Shown here: piece after piece, positions 37,107 to 46,227 of the stretch
Layout: each line of letters begins with the position of its first letter
How positions within the stretch are numbered: position 1 is the first letter of the stretch
From: JAWKTM01 sp041399085
GTDB lineage: Bacteria > Planctomycetota > Planctomycetia > Pirellulales > Pirellulaceae
Assembly (NCBI GenBank): GCA_041399085.1
Contig: JAWKTM010000058.1
Location: 1-48,332, forward strand
Direction: 5' to 3'
Length of the DNA: 48,332 bases
Position numbers and translations under genes: made by a program
The notes under the pieces: model-generated
Told to the model about the DNA's origin: nothing
Database searches by the model: none
Seen by the model: the letters and a program-made list of their open reading frames with translations, nothing else

Positions 37107-37538
37107 CTAGAGATTCGCGATGTCGTCGGCCGTCGAGTTTTGCATGTCAGGGCCCCACGACCAGATACGATATTGATCCGCGGACGACATCTCATACTGG
37201 TAAGGATTGCCCCAAGGATCTTGCGGGATCTCCTTATTCAGATAAGGGCCGCGCCACTTCGCCGGATCGCGCAAATCCGAAGGGGCCGCCCGCAACGCTT
37301 CTAATCCTTGTGAAGTCGTGGGATACATTCCCAGGTGCATGTAGTAGGCATCCAACGCTTGGGAGAAACTGCCGACTTGTTGCTTGGCCAAGTCCTCGAA
37401 CGCGCTCTTTCGCATTTTGATCACAAAGACGCTGGCCATCGATGCCAGGATCACCAGGATGGCCAACACCAAAAGCACTTCCATCAACGTAAAGCCGCGG
37501 CGACGCGGACGACGATTGCGAACGGGGGAAGTTTTCAT
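37107..37538 (-). CDS. gspG: Major pseudopilin GspG
   Basis: 143 residues from the ATG at 37538, which has GAGGA at suitable distance; the frame is open to 37631 but the extension is not leader-like. Leader RRPRRRGFTLMEVLLVLAIL with glutamate at +5. The mature part has the GspG landmarks ALDAYYMHLGMYPTTSQGLE AL, WRGPYLNKEIPQDPWGNPYQ and YRIWSWGPDMQNSTADDI, the last in the place of the calcium-binding loop of GspG. It forms the pseudopilus shaft. Confidence 0.9.
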   Translation of the reverse strand: MKTSPVRNRRPRRRGFTLMEVLLVLAILVILASMASVFVIKMRKSAFEDLAKQQVGSFSQALDAYYMHLGMYPTTSQGLEALRAAPSDLRDPAKWRGPYLNKEIPQDPWGNPYQYEMSSADQYRIWSWGPDMQNSTADDIANL

Positions 37539-37653
37539 CTTGATTCCTCTTCGGCAGGTGGGGAGCTTTGATTGCTCGCTGAATGTTCGGCGGGAGGGTA
37601 AATTCAATGTCGCGACGAGCGAAATCGTCACTCGTCGTTAAGTGTTATCCATA

Positions 37654-38862
37654 CTAAATCGTGCTACTCATCTTAATAACCGGCATTAGCAAGGCGATAA
37701 CCACGAACAGCACGACCAACGCTAAGAGCAGGAGCATAATCGGCTCGAGCAGCCGGACCATGAGATCCAATCGCCGGGCGGTGCGTTTTTCTAAGTTGTC
37801 GGCCACTTGGACAAGCACGCTGTCCAACGTGTTCGATTCCTCGGCGACGCTAATCATTTCGACCACCGTGGCCGGGAAGTGGCCGCTGGAACGAAGCGGT
37901 TCGGCCAACGATTGGCCCGCGGTAATATTTTCCGACGCCTCGGCAATCGCAGCCGACAACACCCGATTACCGGCCGCCCCGCGGCTAATCTCGAGCGATT
38001 TAAGGATGGGAACGCCGTTATGTAATAGGGTCCCCAGGACGCGACAGAAACGAGCGACCGCGAGGTTCAGAAAGATCGAGCCGGCCATCGGCGTACGCAG
38101 TTTCAGCTTGTCGGCTGTCAATTTGCCTTGTTCCGTCGAAAGCCACGATCGCAGGAATAGAAACAATCCGGTGAACGCTAAGGCGATCAAGATCCCGTAA
38201 CTGCGAATGGTGTTGCTGATCCAAAGCAACCATTCGGTCAGCATCGGCAATTCGCCGCGTTGACGTAGGCTGTCGAACAAGGGGGCGAATTGAGGGACGA
38301 AGAAAATCACCAACCCGGACACGACCACCGAGCCGACCGTGGCCAGAACCAACGGATAGGCCAACGCCCCGGCCGTGCGGCTCTTCAAGTCATCCTGCTG
38401 TTCCGTAAACTCGGCTACTCGTTCTAATGCATCTTCCAGAAAGCCGCCTTCGCCGCCGGCCCGTACCATGTTCAATGTCATTTCGCTGAACACGCGCGGA
38501 TGCCGACTCATGGCGTCGCCCAGCGTCGTGCCATCCTCAACCCGCGCATGAACGTCGCTCAAAACTTCCTTCAGTTTCGGATGCGAGGTTTGTTCGCGAA
38601 TCACATGAATGGCTCGCAGCAATGGCACGCCGCTACGCATTAACGCCGCCAACTGGCTGTAGGTCATGGCCATTACCTGGCCTTTGACACGACCGCCCAA
38701 ACGAAACGGCGAACTCGAACCAGTCTTTTCCGCTGCCACTTGCACCGGGAACAGCGAACGGCCCGACAACACCGCCACCACCTCCGCTTCGGAGGCGGCG
38801 CTGAGCGTGCCGGTGATCCGTTGCCCTCGCAGGTCGCGGGCGATATAGGAAAAGTCGGGCAT
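37654..38862 (-). CDS. gspF: Type II secretion inner-membrane platform protein GspF
   Basis: 402 residues with two homologous T2SSF domains and three TM segments. N-terminal part PDFSYIARDLRGQRITGTLS is typical. Domain 1 has LAALMRSGVPLLRAIHVIRE and MVRAGGEGGFLEDALERVA; the first TM is near 170-190 (LVLATVGSVVVSGLVIFFV). Domain 2 has RFCRVLGTLLHNGVPILKSL EISR and VVEMISVAEESNTLDSVLVQ, and the last TM is near the end (LEPIMLLLLALVVLFVVIAL). GspF couples GspE ATPase to pseudopilus assembly. Clean frame; 36 bp after gspE. Confidence 0.93.
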   Translation of the reverse strand: MPDFSYIARDLRGQRITGTLSAASEAEVVAVLSGRSLFPVQVAAEKTGSSSPFRLGGRVKGQVMAMTYSQLAALMRSGVPLLRAIHVIREQTSHPKLKEVLSDVHARVEDGTTLGDAMSRHPRVFSEMTLNMVRAGGEGGFLEDALERVAEFTEQQDDLKSRTAGALAYPLVLATVGSVVVSGLVIFFVPQFAPLFDSLRQRGELPMLTEWLLWISNTIRSYGILIALAFTGLFLFLRSWLSTEQGKLTADKLKLRTPMAGSIFLNLAVARFCRVLGTLLHNGVPILKSLEISRGAAGNRVLSAAIAEASENITAGQSLAEPLRSSGHFPATVVEMISVAEESNTLDSVLVQVADNLEKRTARRLDLMVRLLEPIMLLLLALVVLFVVIALLMPVIKMSSTI

Positions 38863-38898
38863 GAGAGAAACGATCCGAGTGAGATGAGTCGATTGTTG

Positions 38899-40605
38899 TT
38901 AGGCGAAGCCACCGTCCAAGCCACGGTCGCCCTTGGTAATACGCATGATTTCATCCACCGTGGTCGAGCCCTTGAGCACTTTGCGCCAGCCATCCACACG
39001 CAGCGTCTTCATGCCATTCTTAACCGCGGCCTTTTTGATCTCCCAACTGCTGGCTCGTTCATTCGCCAAGTCCCGAATCTCTTCGTTGGTGACTAACAGT
39101 TCGTAGATGCCCATTCGACCGCTGTAACCGATACCTCGGCATTCACGGCAACCAGTCGCTTGATAGATCGGTTCCTCGATCACATCGAAAGGGAAATCGC
39201 CAGGCAGTTCTTCTCGCTTCGGTTCGTACACCTGTTTGCAATGGGGACACAGCCTTCTTACCAGTCGCTGAGCCATCACGGCCTCGACGGTGCTGGCAAC
39301 CAAGAACGGTTCGACGCCCATGTCCGTCATACGAGTGAACGCTCCCGAGGCGTCGTTGGTGTGCAGCGTGCTGAACACCATATGGCCGGTCAACGACGCT
39401 TGAATGGCATTCTCCGCCGTCTCCTTATCGCGGATTTCGCCGACCAGCACGATATCAGGGTCGTGCCGCAAAATACTTCTTAGCGAATGAGCGAACGTGA
39501 GTCCAATTTTGGGGTGGACTTGAATCTGGTTGATTCCATCCAATTGGTATTCCACCGGATCCTCGGTGGTAATGATTTTGTTTTCGGGGCTGCGAATTTG
39601 CAGGAGCGAACTATAAAGCGTGGTGGTTTTTCCCGAACCGGTTGGCCCCGTGACCAACACGATGCCGTGAGGCATGTGAATGAGTTCGCTGTAAATCTTA
39701 TACGTGTCCTCTTCCATACCAAGACGTTTAAGATCAAAGACCATGCTCCCCTTATCCAGGATACGCATGACGATTCCTTCGCCGTGGATCATGGGGATGA
39801 CCGAGACGCGGACGTCGATTTCGCGGCCGTGAACTTTCAGCTTCATACGGCCGTCTTGCGGCAGACGCTTCTCGGCGATGTTCAGCCGCGACATGATCTT
39901 CAAGCGGCTGACGATCGCGGCTTGGAAGCGACGAATTTCCGGCGGCACGGGCTGCGGTTGCAGCATGCCGTCGATGCGATAGCGAATAACCAGCCCGCTC
40001 TCTTGCGTCTCGAGATGAACGTCGCTGGCTCGCGACTCGATTGCCTCCAACAGAATCTCGTTCACCAGCCGCACGACCGACGCCTCTTGCGCCATGTCGT
40101 CCAACTCGCCGCCTTCCGCGTCGATGCCGCCGATCAGCTCGATTTCGTCTTCATCGGCGGCCGCCATCAAGCCATCAATGGTCTCGCTGCCGACGCCCAA
40201 ATGCCGTTTGATGAGCTTGGCGATTTCAATCCGGCTGGACAGTACCGGGGTCACGGCCAGTCCCGTCGCCGCGCTCACTTCGTCCAGCGGGTACAGATTG
40301 AACGGATCGCTGGTGGCGACGACCAGCGTGCCGTTGTAGCGGCTGATCGGAAACAGCGTTTGGCGATGAATCAGCTTTTGGGGAAAGCTGCCAAGCAACG
40401 ACAAATCCACATCCGTTTCGCGGAGGTCGACATAGTCTAGGCCGACTTCCTCGCCCAGCGCTCGCAGCGCCGCTTCTTCGTCGACGAACCCCAACTCCAC
40501 GGCCGAATCGACCAGTGTGGCGCCGTCGGAATTTGAATTGCGAGCGGTGGCCAACTGTTTCGCATCCAGCAGTCCGCGTCGGATTAGTATTTCGCCAGCT
40601 TCCAC
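38899..40605 (-). CDS. gspE: Type II secretion ATPase GspE
   Basis: 568 residues. Cytoplasmic hexameric ATPase that powers pseudopilus assembly. The N-terminal GspE/PilB N-domain covers about 1-135. Walker A GPTGSGKT at 320-327, Asp box ITTEDPVEYQL, Walker B and following VLVGEIRDKETAENAIQASL, His box VFSTLHTNDAS. The zinc motif reads CPHC...CREC (LCPHCKQVYEPKREEL, then GCRECRGIGYSGRMGIYELL). All landmarks are present and the frame is clean. A strong terminator-like hairpin lies 43-70 bp upstream of its start. Confidence 0.95.
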   Translation of the reverse strand: MEAGEILIRRGLLDAKQLATARNSNSDGATLVDSAVELGFVDEEAALRALGEEVGLDYVDLRETDVDLSLLGSFPQKLIHRQTLFPISRYNGTLVVATSDPFNLYPLDEVSAATGLAVTPVLSSRIEIAKLIKRHLGVGSETIDGLMAAADEDEIELIGGIDAEGGELDDMAQEASVVRLVNEILLEAIESRASDVHLETQESGLVIRYRIDGMLQPQPVPPEIRRFQAAIVSRLKIMSRLNIAEKRLPQDGRMKLKVHGREIDVRVSVIPMIHGEGIVMRILDKGSMVFDLKRLGMEEDTYKIYSELIHMPHGIVLVTGPTGSGKTTTLYSSLLQIRSPENKIITTEDPVEYQLDGINQIQVHPKIGLTFAHSLRSILRHDPDIVLVGEIRDKETAENAIQASLTGHMVFSTLHTNDASGAFTRMTDMGVEPFLVASTVEAVMAQRLVRRLCPHCKQVYEPKREELPGDFPFDVIEEPIYQATGCRECRGIGYSGRMGIYELLVTNEEIRDLANERASSWEIKKAAVKNGMKTLRVDGWRKVLKGSTTVDEIMRITKGDRGLDGGFA

Positions 40606-40647
40606 GGTTCAACCAAATGTCGAGTTAAATAGTCCGCAATCGAAAAC

Positions 40648-40675
40648 ATTGGTCCCGCCGGTTGGCGGGACCAAT
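40648..40675 (-). terminator. Strong intrinsic-terminator-like hairpin between the Gly-rich gene and gspE
   Basis: ATTGGTCCCGCC (40648-40659) pairs perfectly with GGCGGGACCAAT (40664-40675): a 12-bp stem with a 4-nt loop. On the minus strand the hairpin is followed by GTTTTCG, a short T run, so it would work in the direction of the operon. On the plus strand no T run follows. It falls between the stop of the Gly-rich gene (40742) and the gspE start (40605) and may end or attenuate the gspD transcript there. Confidence 0.7.
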
Positions 40676-40741
40676 GAAAATAAGCAACCGCTTGACCGGA
40701 CCAAATCGGCTTCCGCCGCTCGGGCCCGCATCGTCCGCAGT

Positions 40742-41524
40742 CTAATTGTTGTTGTCGCGTTGTCCGCGTCGATTGCCGCGGTCGCCGCCAGCTTGTTCGC
40801 CGTCGCCGCCGCGGGTGCCACGACCTTGGAATCCGCCGCGTCCGCCGAACGCACCGGCCTCGGGACGTTGGAATTCAAACGGGTCGCCCACCAAGTCCTT
40901 GTACTTCGCGCGTTGCTCGGGGCTCAACTCGGCCAGCAACTTGTCCTGAGCTTCCTTTCGCAATTCGGCCAGCTTCTGGCGAATCTCTTGTTCGACTTGC
41001 TCGGCCTTCTCACGAAGCTTCTCGCGTTGCTCTTCCGAAATGCCCAGCTCATCCGCCAATTGGCCGCCGGTCAAGGCGCGGGTCGAACCACCTTGCATCC
41101 GCATCTGATTCTGCAATTGCCTGAGCCGCTTCATCTGATGAGGCAACAACACCTTGTTCAATTCCGCCTCGGCGTCCTGGGCGACCTTCTGCATCGTCTC
41201 GCGCATCGCCGCGAAGCGATCCTCGCGATTGCCGTCGTTGCCAGCGTCGCGCAACTTGGCAAACTCTTCCTGCATCCGGCCTCGCAGGCCCTCGGCCGCG
41301 GCCTCGATCTTCGTGACTTGCTCGGGCAGCAATTCCAATTCGGCTCGCACGTCGTCACGACGCAACAGATCCGTGAGATTGCCGCCGAAGCCACCACCAA
41401 ATCCGCCTCCGAAACCACCAAATCCGCCGCCCTGTCCACCCGGACCTCGACCTGGTTGGGCCCAAGCCGGAGAGACCATTACGGCCGTTACCAGTAATAC
41501 CGTCAACATCGTCCAGCGTTTCAT
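40742..41524 (-). CDS. Exported helical protein with Gly-rich ends, Spy/LTxxQ-like
   Basis: ATG at 41524 (KRWTMLTVLLVTAVMVSPAW AQ) gives a clear signal peptide and 260 residues. After a Gly/Phe-rich stretch (GRGPGGQGGGFGGFGGGFGG) comes a long helical domain with paired motifs: ELELLPEQVTKIEAAAEGLR, LLPHQMKRLRQLQNQMRM, ELGISEEQREKLREKAEQVE and LAELSPEQRAKYKDLVGDPF. The L-x-x-x-Q and SPEQRAKY motifs recall the Spy/CpxP (LTxxQ) family of periplasmic helical proteins. The C-terminus is again Gly/Arg-rich. The GspD N-terminus has the same kind of helical repeats. Lying between gspD and gspE, it is a candidate accessory secretion component. Not recognised as any standard Gsp protein. Confidence 0.72.
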   Translation of the reverse strand: MKRWTMLTVLLVTAVMVSPAWAQPGRGPGGQGGGFGGFGGGFGGGFGGNLTDLLRRDDVRAELELLPEQVTKIEAAAEGLRGRMQEEFAKLRDAGNDGNREDRFAAMRETMQKVAQDAEAELNKVLLPHQMKRLRQLQNQMRMQGGSTRALTGGQLADELGISEEQREKLREKAEQVEQEIRQKLAELRKEAQDKLLAELSPEQRAKYKDLVGDPFEFQRPEAGAFGGRGGFQGRGTRGGDGEQAGGDRGNRRGQRDNNN

Positions 41525-41790
41525 GCGTTTGACTCCCGATTCTATGTGTTGTGGGAAAGGGCCAGCCTGCCGCGTCGTCCGTTTTACCGCCTTCGGCACG
41601 TTTCCGATGCGACTATTTTCACGACTGTTTAGTTAAACCCGAAATTTCGACTCAAGTTTCGTTTGGCAACGAACGCATTCGAAAACGCTTGAGGCTCGAA
41701 GCGTCACGGAATTCCTCGCGACTTACCAATGCCTCGACCTGTCCGAGAAACGTGACGTTTTGAAATGCTCGGGCGAACGAGACGGTCGAA

Positions 41791-44700
41791 CTAGCGACCG
41801 CGCCGGCCGCTTCCGCCCGTTGATCCGCCTCGGCCGGGAAAGCCGCCGCTGCCACCGCCAAAGAATCCGCCGCGACCACCACCGGCGCTGGGCCCGCCGC
41901 CGCTCGGAGGTCCACCGCCTCCTGGCGCGCCACCGCCCGGCGCTCCGCCGCCACCCTGCTGCTGCAAGGCTCGGAAAAACTCCATTCGCCGCCGAATGTC
42001 GTCGGGGTTGGGTTGATTATCGCCGCCGCCTCCACCGCCGGTCTGTCCGGCCGAGTTTCCGGGAGTCGACGAGCTAGAGGTGGTGGTCGAAGTCGTGACG
42101 CTCGGGCCAAGGATCGAAATCAATGCTCGCTGGATCACTTCGCTGTTCAAATTCCCGTCGAGCTTGACGACTTCATAAGTCTGTTCGGGATTCAGTCCCG
42201 CTTGGTCGATCGTCTCGACCAGCTCCTTCACTTCCAGAAATAGCGGTTCGGGAGCAGTCACGATCAACGAATTGCTGCGTTTGTCGACGCTAATTGCCAT
42301 TTTCGGCTCTTCGCTTCCCTGTTCGCCGCCGCCTCGGCCACCGCGTCCTCCTCCGCCGCCGCGCAGCGCTTGGATAAAATCCTGCGGCGTCGGTTGGCGA
42401 TTGTTCTGCGACTCGGCTCCCGCGATCCGGCTGGCGTATACGCCGCGAACGACCGTCGCCACTTCATCCGCACTGGTGTAGATCACCGGAATCAGCCGCG
42501 GCTTGCCATAGGTTTGCACTTCCTCGGGACTGGCCTCGGTATCGAAAACCTGTAGCAACTGTTCGATCAAGTCCAGGTCCGCTGCGTTCGCCTGCACGAT
42601 CAAGGCGTTCAAGCGATTGTCGGCCACGATGCTGACATCGCCGGACGTGGTGAAAGTCGCTCCGCCGCCACCGCCTAGCAGACTGCCGACCAAGCCGCCG
42701 CCCACATCGCCCAACATGCTGGAGGCCATGTCGCCCAGCAGCGAGCCGCCGCCAGCGTCCGTCGCGCCGCCGCTCGCGCCCAAAATCTGTCGCAACAGCG
42801 CGGCGGTCGGTTCGGCCTTGGCGAATTTAAGCCAGAAGATGACCGGTTCCTGCGAAGTCGTGCCGGTCGAGTCGACGATCGAACGCAACAGACGCTCGAA
42901 TTCGTCCAGCGCCTGTTTATCTTCCGACGCGATGATGATCCCCGTCGGCGTGATCGAAACAATGATCTCGGCGACCGGACCAGCCGCCGGATTAGCCGGT
43001 GTCGCTGGTGAGTTCGCGGCAGGAGCTTTGGGCGGTTCGTTGGAACCTGGCTCGTTCGCATTCGCGTCATCGCGGGCAGGGGCAGCCGCTGCGCCTTGAT
43101 CGCTGGCCCCTTCATCGCTCACGAATCGGACGTAACCACGTTCGCTGCGGCTGTTATGAAGCTGAGCCAGTTGAAAGCGGACTTGGGCCGGATCAACGAC
43201 CGGAGCCCGTTCGGTCAAAGTGGGGTTTGTCAACGTTCGTTCGGTTCGAGCAACTTCGGGGGTCGACTTAGCCGAGCGGCTCGATCGCTGCGCTGGAAAT
43301 CGCATTTCCAGCCGCGAGTTTCCCGCGAAACGATTTGTCGTCAAACTCGGCAGCTCGTTGCGAACAGGCGACCTTCGGGCTTCACTGTCTTGAGCCGCGC
43401 GCGATCGCGGAGCAACTGGACGGCTCGATTCGGTGGCCGGAACGCCGTCCACCGCCGGTTCGCCGGGCATCGGACCGGTATTGAACGGGCCAGTGTTCAT
43501 CGGCGACTCGCCGGGCGTTCGCGGGATCATCCGAATACTGCTGTCCAGCGACGGAGTGATCGCGGACGGCGTGACCACTCGGATCCGATTCGGCCGCTGC
43601 ATCGCCGGCCAGAAAAACTCGGCTTGTTCGACCGCCGCGCGAGCCGTGCGGCCGGTGAACGGCAGAATCCGCACCGACTCGCCGTATACTTCATCGCCCT
43701 CCGTTGTTCCTTCCAGCTTCTCGACCAACTCCTTGACCTGAGCCAACTGTTCCTCGGAGCCGCGCACATATAACTGCATGGCGATCGGATCGCCGTCGAT
43801 CACCGGGCCGGTCGTCGCGGCGCCCTCTTCGGTCGCGCCGCCGCCGAAAAACTTCTGTGCCATCAGCACAATGACTTCCGGGTCGACTCGGCGAAGCTGA
43901 ATCACCTCGAACTTGTCCGCCTGACCGGCCAACTGCTTGAGCGTCGCGACAATCGTCTGGTGATCACTCGGCCGCCCGAATGCGATCAGCTTGTTCGTGG
44001 CCGGATCGATCGCCATCCGCACGTCGGGCAAGCCGGCCAATAACGTTTGTAGCACCGACAGCGCCGTATCCGGCGTCGCTTTCTCGATCGTGTACGTCTG
44101 AAGGAACGGTTGCTCGACCGGCTTCACCGCGTCGCCCGACGGCGTATACGGCTTGTCGACCATCTTCACGATCTGATCCAACCGCTGCAGCATGTCGTCC
44201 GAGCCGCTAACGAACAACCGCGTGCCGATCGGATCGATCGAAACGCTGATGTCCGTGCCGGAATTTTGGTCCTCGCCCAGCCCGAGCAGCGGCCGCGCGA
44301 TCTGCATCAACTCCTCGCCCGCCACGTTCTTCAAGTCGATCATTTCGATCTTGTGATTCCGCAGCACCGTCGGATCCTCGACCCGCTCGATCATTGCTCG
44401 GATCGTTCGCAGCTTGCCAGCCGTTTCCTGCACCAGCACCTGTTGAGCCGCCGGCATCACGATCACTTTGCCCTGCGGCCCGATCATCTTGCCAATGTCC
44501 GACTCGGCTTGCTCGGGCGTCATGCGAGCTAACTGAAACAGCGTCTTGACCAATTCGTACGAGCCGCGTTGGTCCAGTTCTTCCAGCGGCACGAGCTCGA
44601 TCAACTCGGGCGGAATCTCGTTCTCCAAATCGATCACCAACAGCATGTTGTTGCGGCGCAGCAGCGTGTAGCCCTTGGTTAGCAGAATGCTGTTCATCAG

Positions 44701-45933
44701 GTCCAACGCCTCGGCCGGCGTGTATGACCGCGGATCGGTGTAGTTAAACGTTCCCGCCGGCATCGTGTCGCGCTGCAATGCCAACCCGGCTTCGTCGGCG
44801 AACCATTCGATCACGTCGGCCCACGGCGTATGCACGAAGCTGAACCGCAGCCGATCATCGTTCGGTTCGCGAGAAGCCGGGCGAATGGTGGTTTCCGCAG
44901 GCGGCGCCGTCTCGGTTTGCGGAGTCGTGTCGGCGGGCGGAGCGGGTTCGGGCATCGGAACGGGAGCCGGGCTAGGCGTCGGAGTCTCCGTCGGCATTGG
45001 ACTCTCGGCCGGCATCGGTTCCGGCTTCGTGTCCGACGTCGGCGAGTTTTCCGGAGTTTCCGGCGCGGGAGGAGTTGCGTTGGGCGCGGGCGGCTGGGCG
45101 GCTGGTTTGGTCGGCTCGTCGGCTGGCGTGTCAGCTGGGGCCGACGGGTCGCTCGACGGACGGTCGTTGTCGGGCGTATCCGTGGCCGGCTTTGCGGGCT
45201 CGTCGGAATCGCCGACAGGAGGTTGAGCGGCTGGTTTTACCACCGCCGGTTCTTCCGTAGCTGGTTCGGTTGCCGACGCAGCCGGGTCGGCTTGAGCCAC
45301 GGCTTTGTTCGGGTCGATCGCACCAGCCGCTGGGCCAGCGGACAAGCCCGCCAGTTGTTCCCAAGTGGCTCGCTGTGATTCGGACAGCACGGCCGCCATC
45401 TTCCGCTCGTACATGGCGTTGGTCAGCCGCCGCTGCGTTTCGCCGCCCGAACCTAAATCGGACGAACGTTGTTTGGCCAAGTCGGCCAGTTGTTTTTGCT
45501 GGTCGGCGCTCAGCGACACGACTTGAGCGATATTCGGTTCGAGCAACGACATCATGCCGGCTCGCGCCACGCGGACTTGTTGCAGCTTGCCGCGCTGAGC
45601 CACCGTCATCAGCTCGAAGCCCAGCCGCTCGGATTCGGCGACGAACGGCTCCAGCCGCTTAGCCGCTTCCGAAGGAGGCAAATCCTTCAGCTCGAGTGCC
45701 AAGTTCAACGCCTCGCGTTCGCGACGGTTGATTAAATCGATCAACTTCGTCCGCGATTCGGCGTTCAGCCCTAATTGGTTGGCCACGTCGTCCTCGGCCG
45801 CCAACGCCAAAATGCCCACGAACGTGGCGTCGGCCGACCGTGCGACAGCGGGAAAAGCGAGCAACGCGGCCACGAAAATTCCGAACAGGCAACGGCCGAA
45901 CGAAAACGGATGAGCCAGAAACTCTCGATGCAC
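41791..45933 (-). CDS. gspD: GspD-like protein with multiple N-type domains and no visible secretin barrel
   Basis: 1,380 residues, clean frame, start at ATG 45933 with a signal peptide (CLFGIFVAALLAFPAVARSA). Residues about 35-200 are helical with L-x-x-x-Q repeats (VVSLSADQQKQLADLAKQRS, LSESQRATWEQLAGL). A long Pro/Thr/Glu/Ala linker (about 205-355) follows. An N0-like domain is near 360-435 (FSFVHTPWADVIEWFADEAG). Then come about six or seven N1-type modules, for example SIDPIGTRLFVSGSDDMLQR, MAIDPATNKLIAFGRPSDHQ, IVADNRLNALIVQANAADLD and ISVDKRSNSLIVTAPEPLFL. The protein ends in a Gly-rich tail of about 80 residues (to GSGRRGR). The C-terminal secretin domain, with its VPxLGDIPxLGxLF-type signature, is missing. 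It is first in the cluster and likely the first gene of the transcript. Confidence 0.85.
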   Translation of the reverse strand: MHREFLAHPFSFGRCLFGIFVAALLAFPAVARSADATFVGILALAAEDDVANQLGLNAESRTKLIDLINRREREALNLALELKDLPPSEAAKRLEPFVAESERLGFELMTVAQRGKLQQVRVARAGMMSLLEPNIAQVVSLSADQQKQLADLAKQRSSDLGSGGETQRRLTNAMYERKMAAVLSESQRATWEQLAGLSAGPAAGAIDPNKAVAQADPAASATEPATEEPAVVKPAAQPPVGDSDEPAKPATDTPDNDRPSSDPSAPADTPADEPTKPAAQPPAPNATPPAPETPENSPTSDTKPEPMPAESPMPTETPTPSPAPVPMPEPAPPADTTPQTETAPPAETTIRPASREPNDDRLRFSFVHTPWADVIEWFADEAGLALQRDTMPAGTFNYTDPRSYTPAEALDLMNSILLTKGYTLLRRNNMLLVIDLENEIPPELIELVPLEELDQRGSYELVKTLFQLARMTPEQAESDIGKMIGPQGKVIVMPAAQQVLVQETAGKLRTIRAMIERVEDPTVLRNHKIEMIDLKNVAGEELMQIARPLLGLGEDQNSGTDISVSIDPIGTRLFVSGSDDMLQRLDQIVKMVDKPYTPSGDAVKPVEQPFLQTYTIEKATPDTALSVLQTLLAGLPDVRMAIDPATNKLIAFGRPSDHQTIVATLKQLAGQADKFEVIQLRRVDPEVIVLMAQKFFGGGATEEGAATTGPVIDGDPIAMQLYVRGSEEQLAQVKELVEKLEGTTEGDEVYGESVRILPFTGRTARAAVEQAEFFWPAMQRPNRIRVVTPSAITPSLDSSIRMIPRTPGESPMNTGPFNTGPMPGEPAVDGVPATESSRPVAPRSRAAQDSEARRSPVRNELPSLTTNRFAGNSRLEMRFPAQRSSRSAKSTPEVARTERTLTNPTLTERAPVVDPAQVRFQLAQLHNSRSERGYVRFVSDEGASDQGAAAAPARDDANANEPGSNEPPKAPAANSPATPANPAAGPVAEIIVSITPTGIIIASEDKQALDEFERLLRSIVDSTGTTSQEPVIFWLKFAKAEPTAALLRQILGASGGATDAGGGSLLGDMASSMLGDVGGGLVGSLLGGGGGATFTTSGDVSIVADNRLNALIVQANAADLDLIEQLLQVFDTEASPEEVQTYGKPRLIPVIYTSADEVATVVRGVYASRIAGAESQNNRQPTPQDFIQALRGGGGGRGGRGGGEQGSEEPKMAISVDKRSNSLIVTAPEPLFLEVKELVETIDQAGLNPEQTYEVVKLDGNLNSEVIQRALISILGPSVTTSTTTSSSSTPGNSAGQTGGGGGGDNQPNPDDIRRRMEFFRALQQQGGGGAPGGGAPGGGGPPSGGGPSAGGGRGGFFGGGSGGFPGRGGSTGGSGRRGR

Positions 45934-46227
45934 AAGTGCCTCCGGGAATGCTGGTGAGCGGGCGATGAGAAGAGCGGCGATGGGTCACATTCGATGATAG
46001 TTACGGACCGGAGCAGCCACTACGCGCAACTTAAGCGGCTTTCCGTTGTTTCCCCGCAGAAAGCCCTCGACAGTCGCGTCGAATCCGTAACAACCGTCCC
46101 AAACGAAATTTAACCCGCGACAAGCCGGCAAGTTCCGCTCGGAGATGTTAGTGACGTCCCGGCGAGGTGAGCGTAGCACGACATTTCAAGATGGACTCCG
46201 CGGAAGCATCTTCACGAGACTTACGTA

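Noticed and set aside
41525..41790. Hidden secretin-barrel remainder downstream of gspD
   Set aside because: The 266-bp gap is too short for a ~250-residue barrel and I find no secretin motif in any minus-strand frame there; one frame continues for about 45 codons but without family resemblance.
30191..45933. Type IV pilus cluster instead of T2SS
   Set aside because: The gene order gspD-E-F-G-H-I-J-K-L-M and the GspG/GspK features are those of T2SS; there is no pilT and no pilA-like gene, although some platform proteins resemble PilM/N/O/P.
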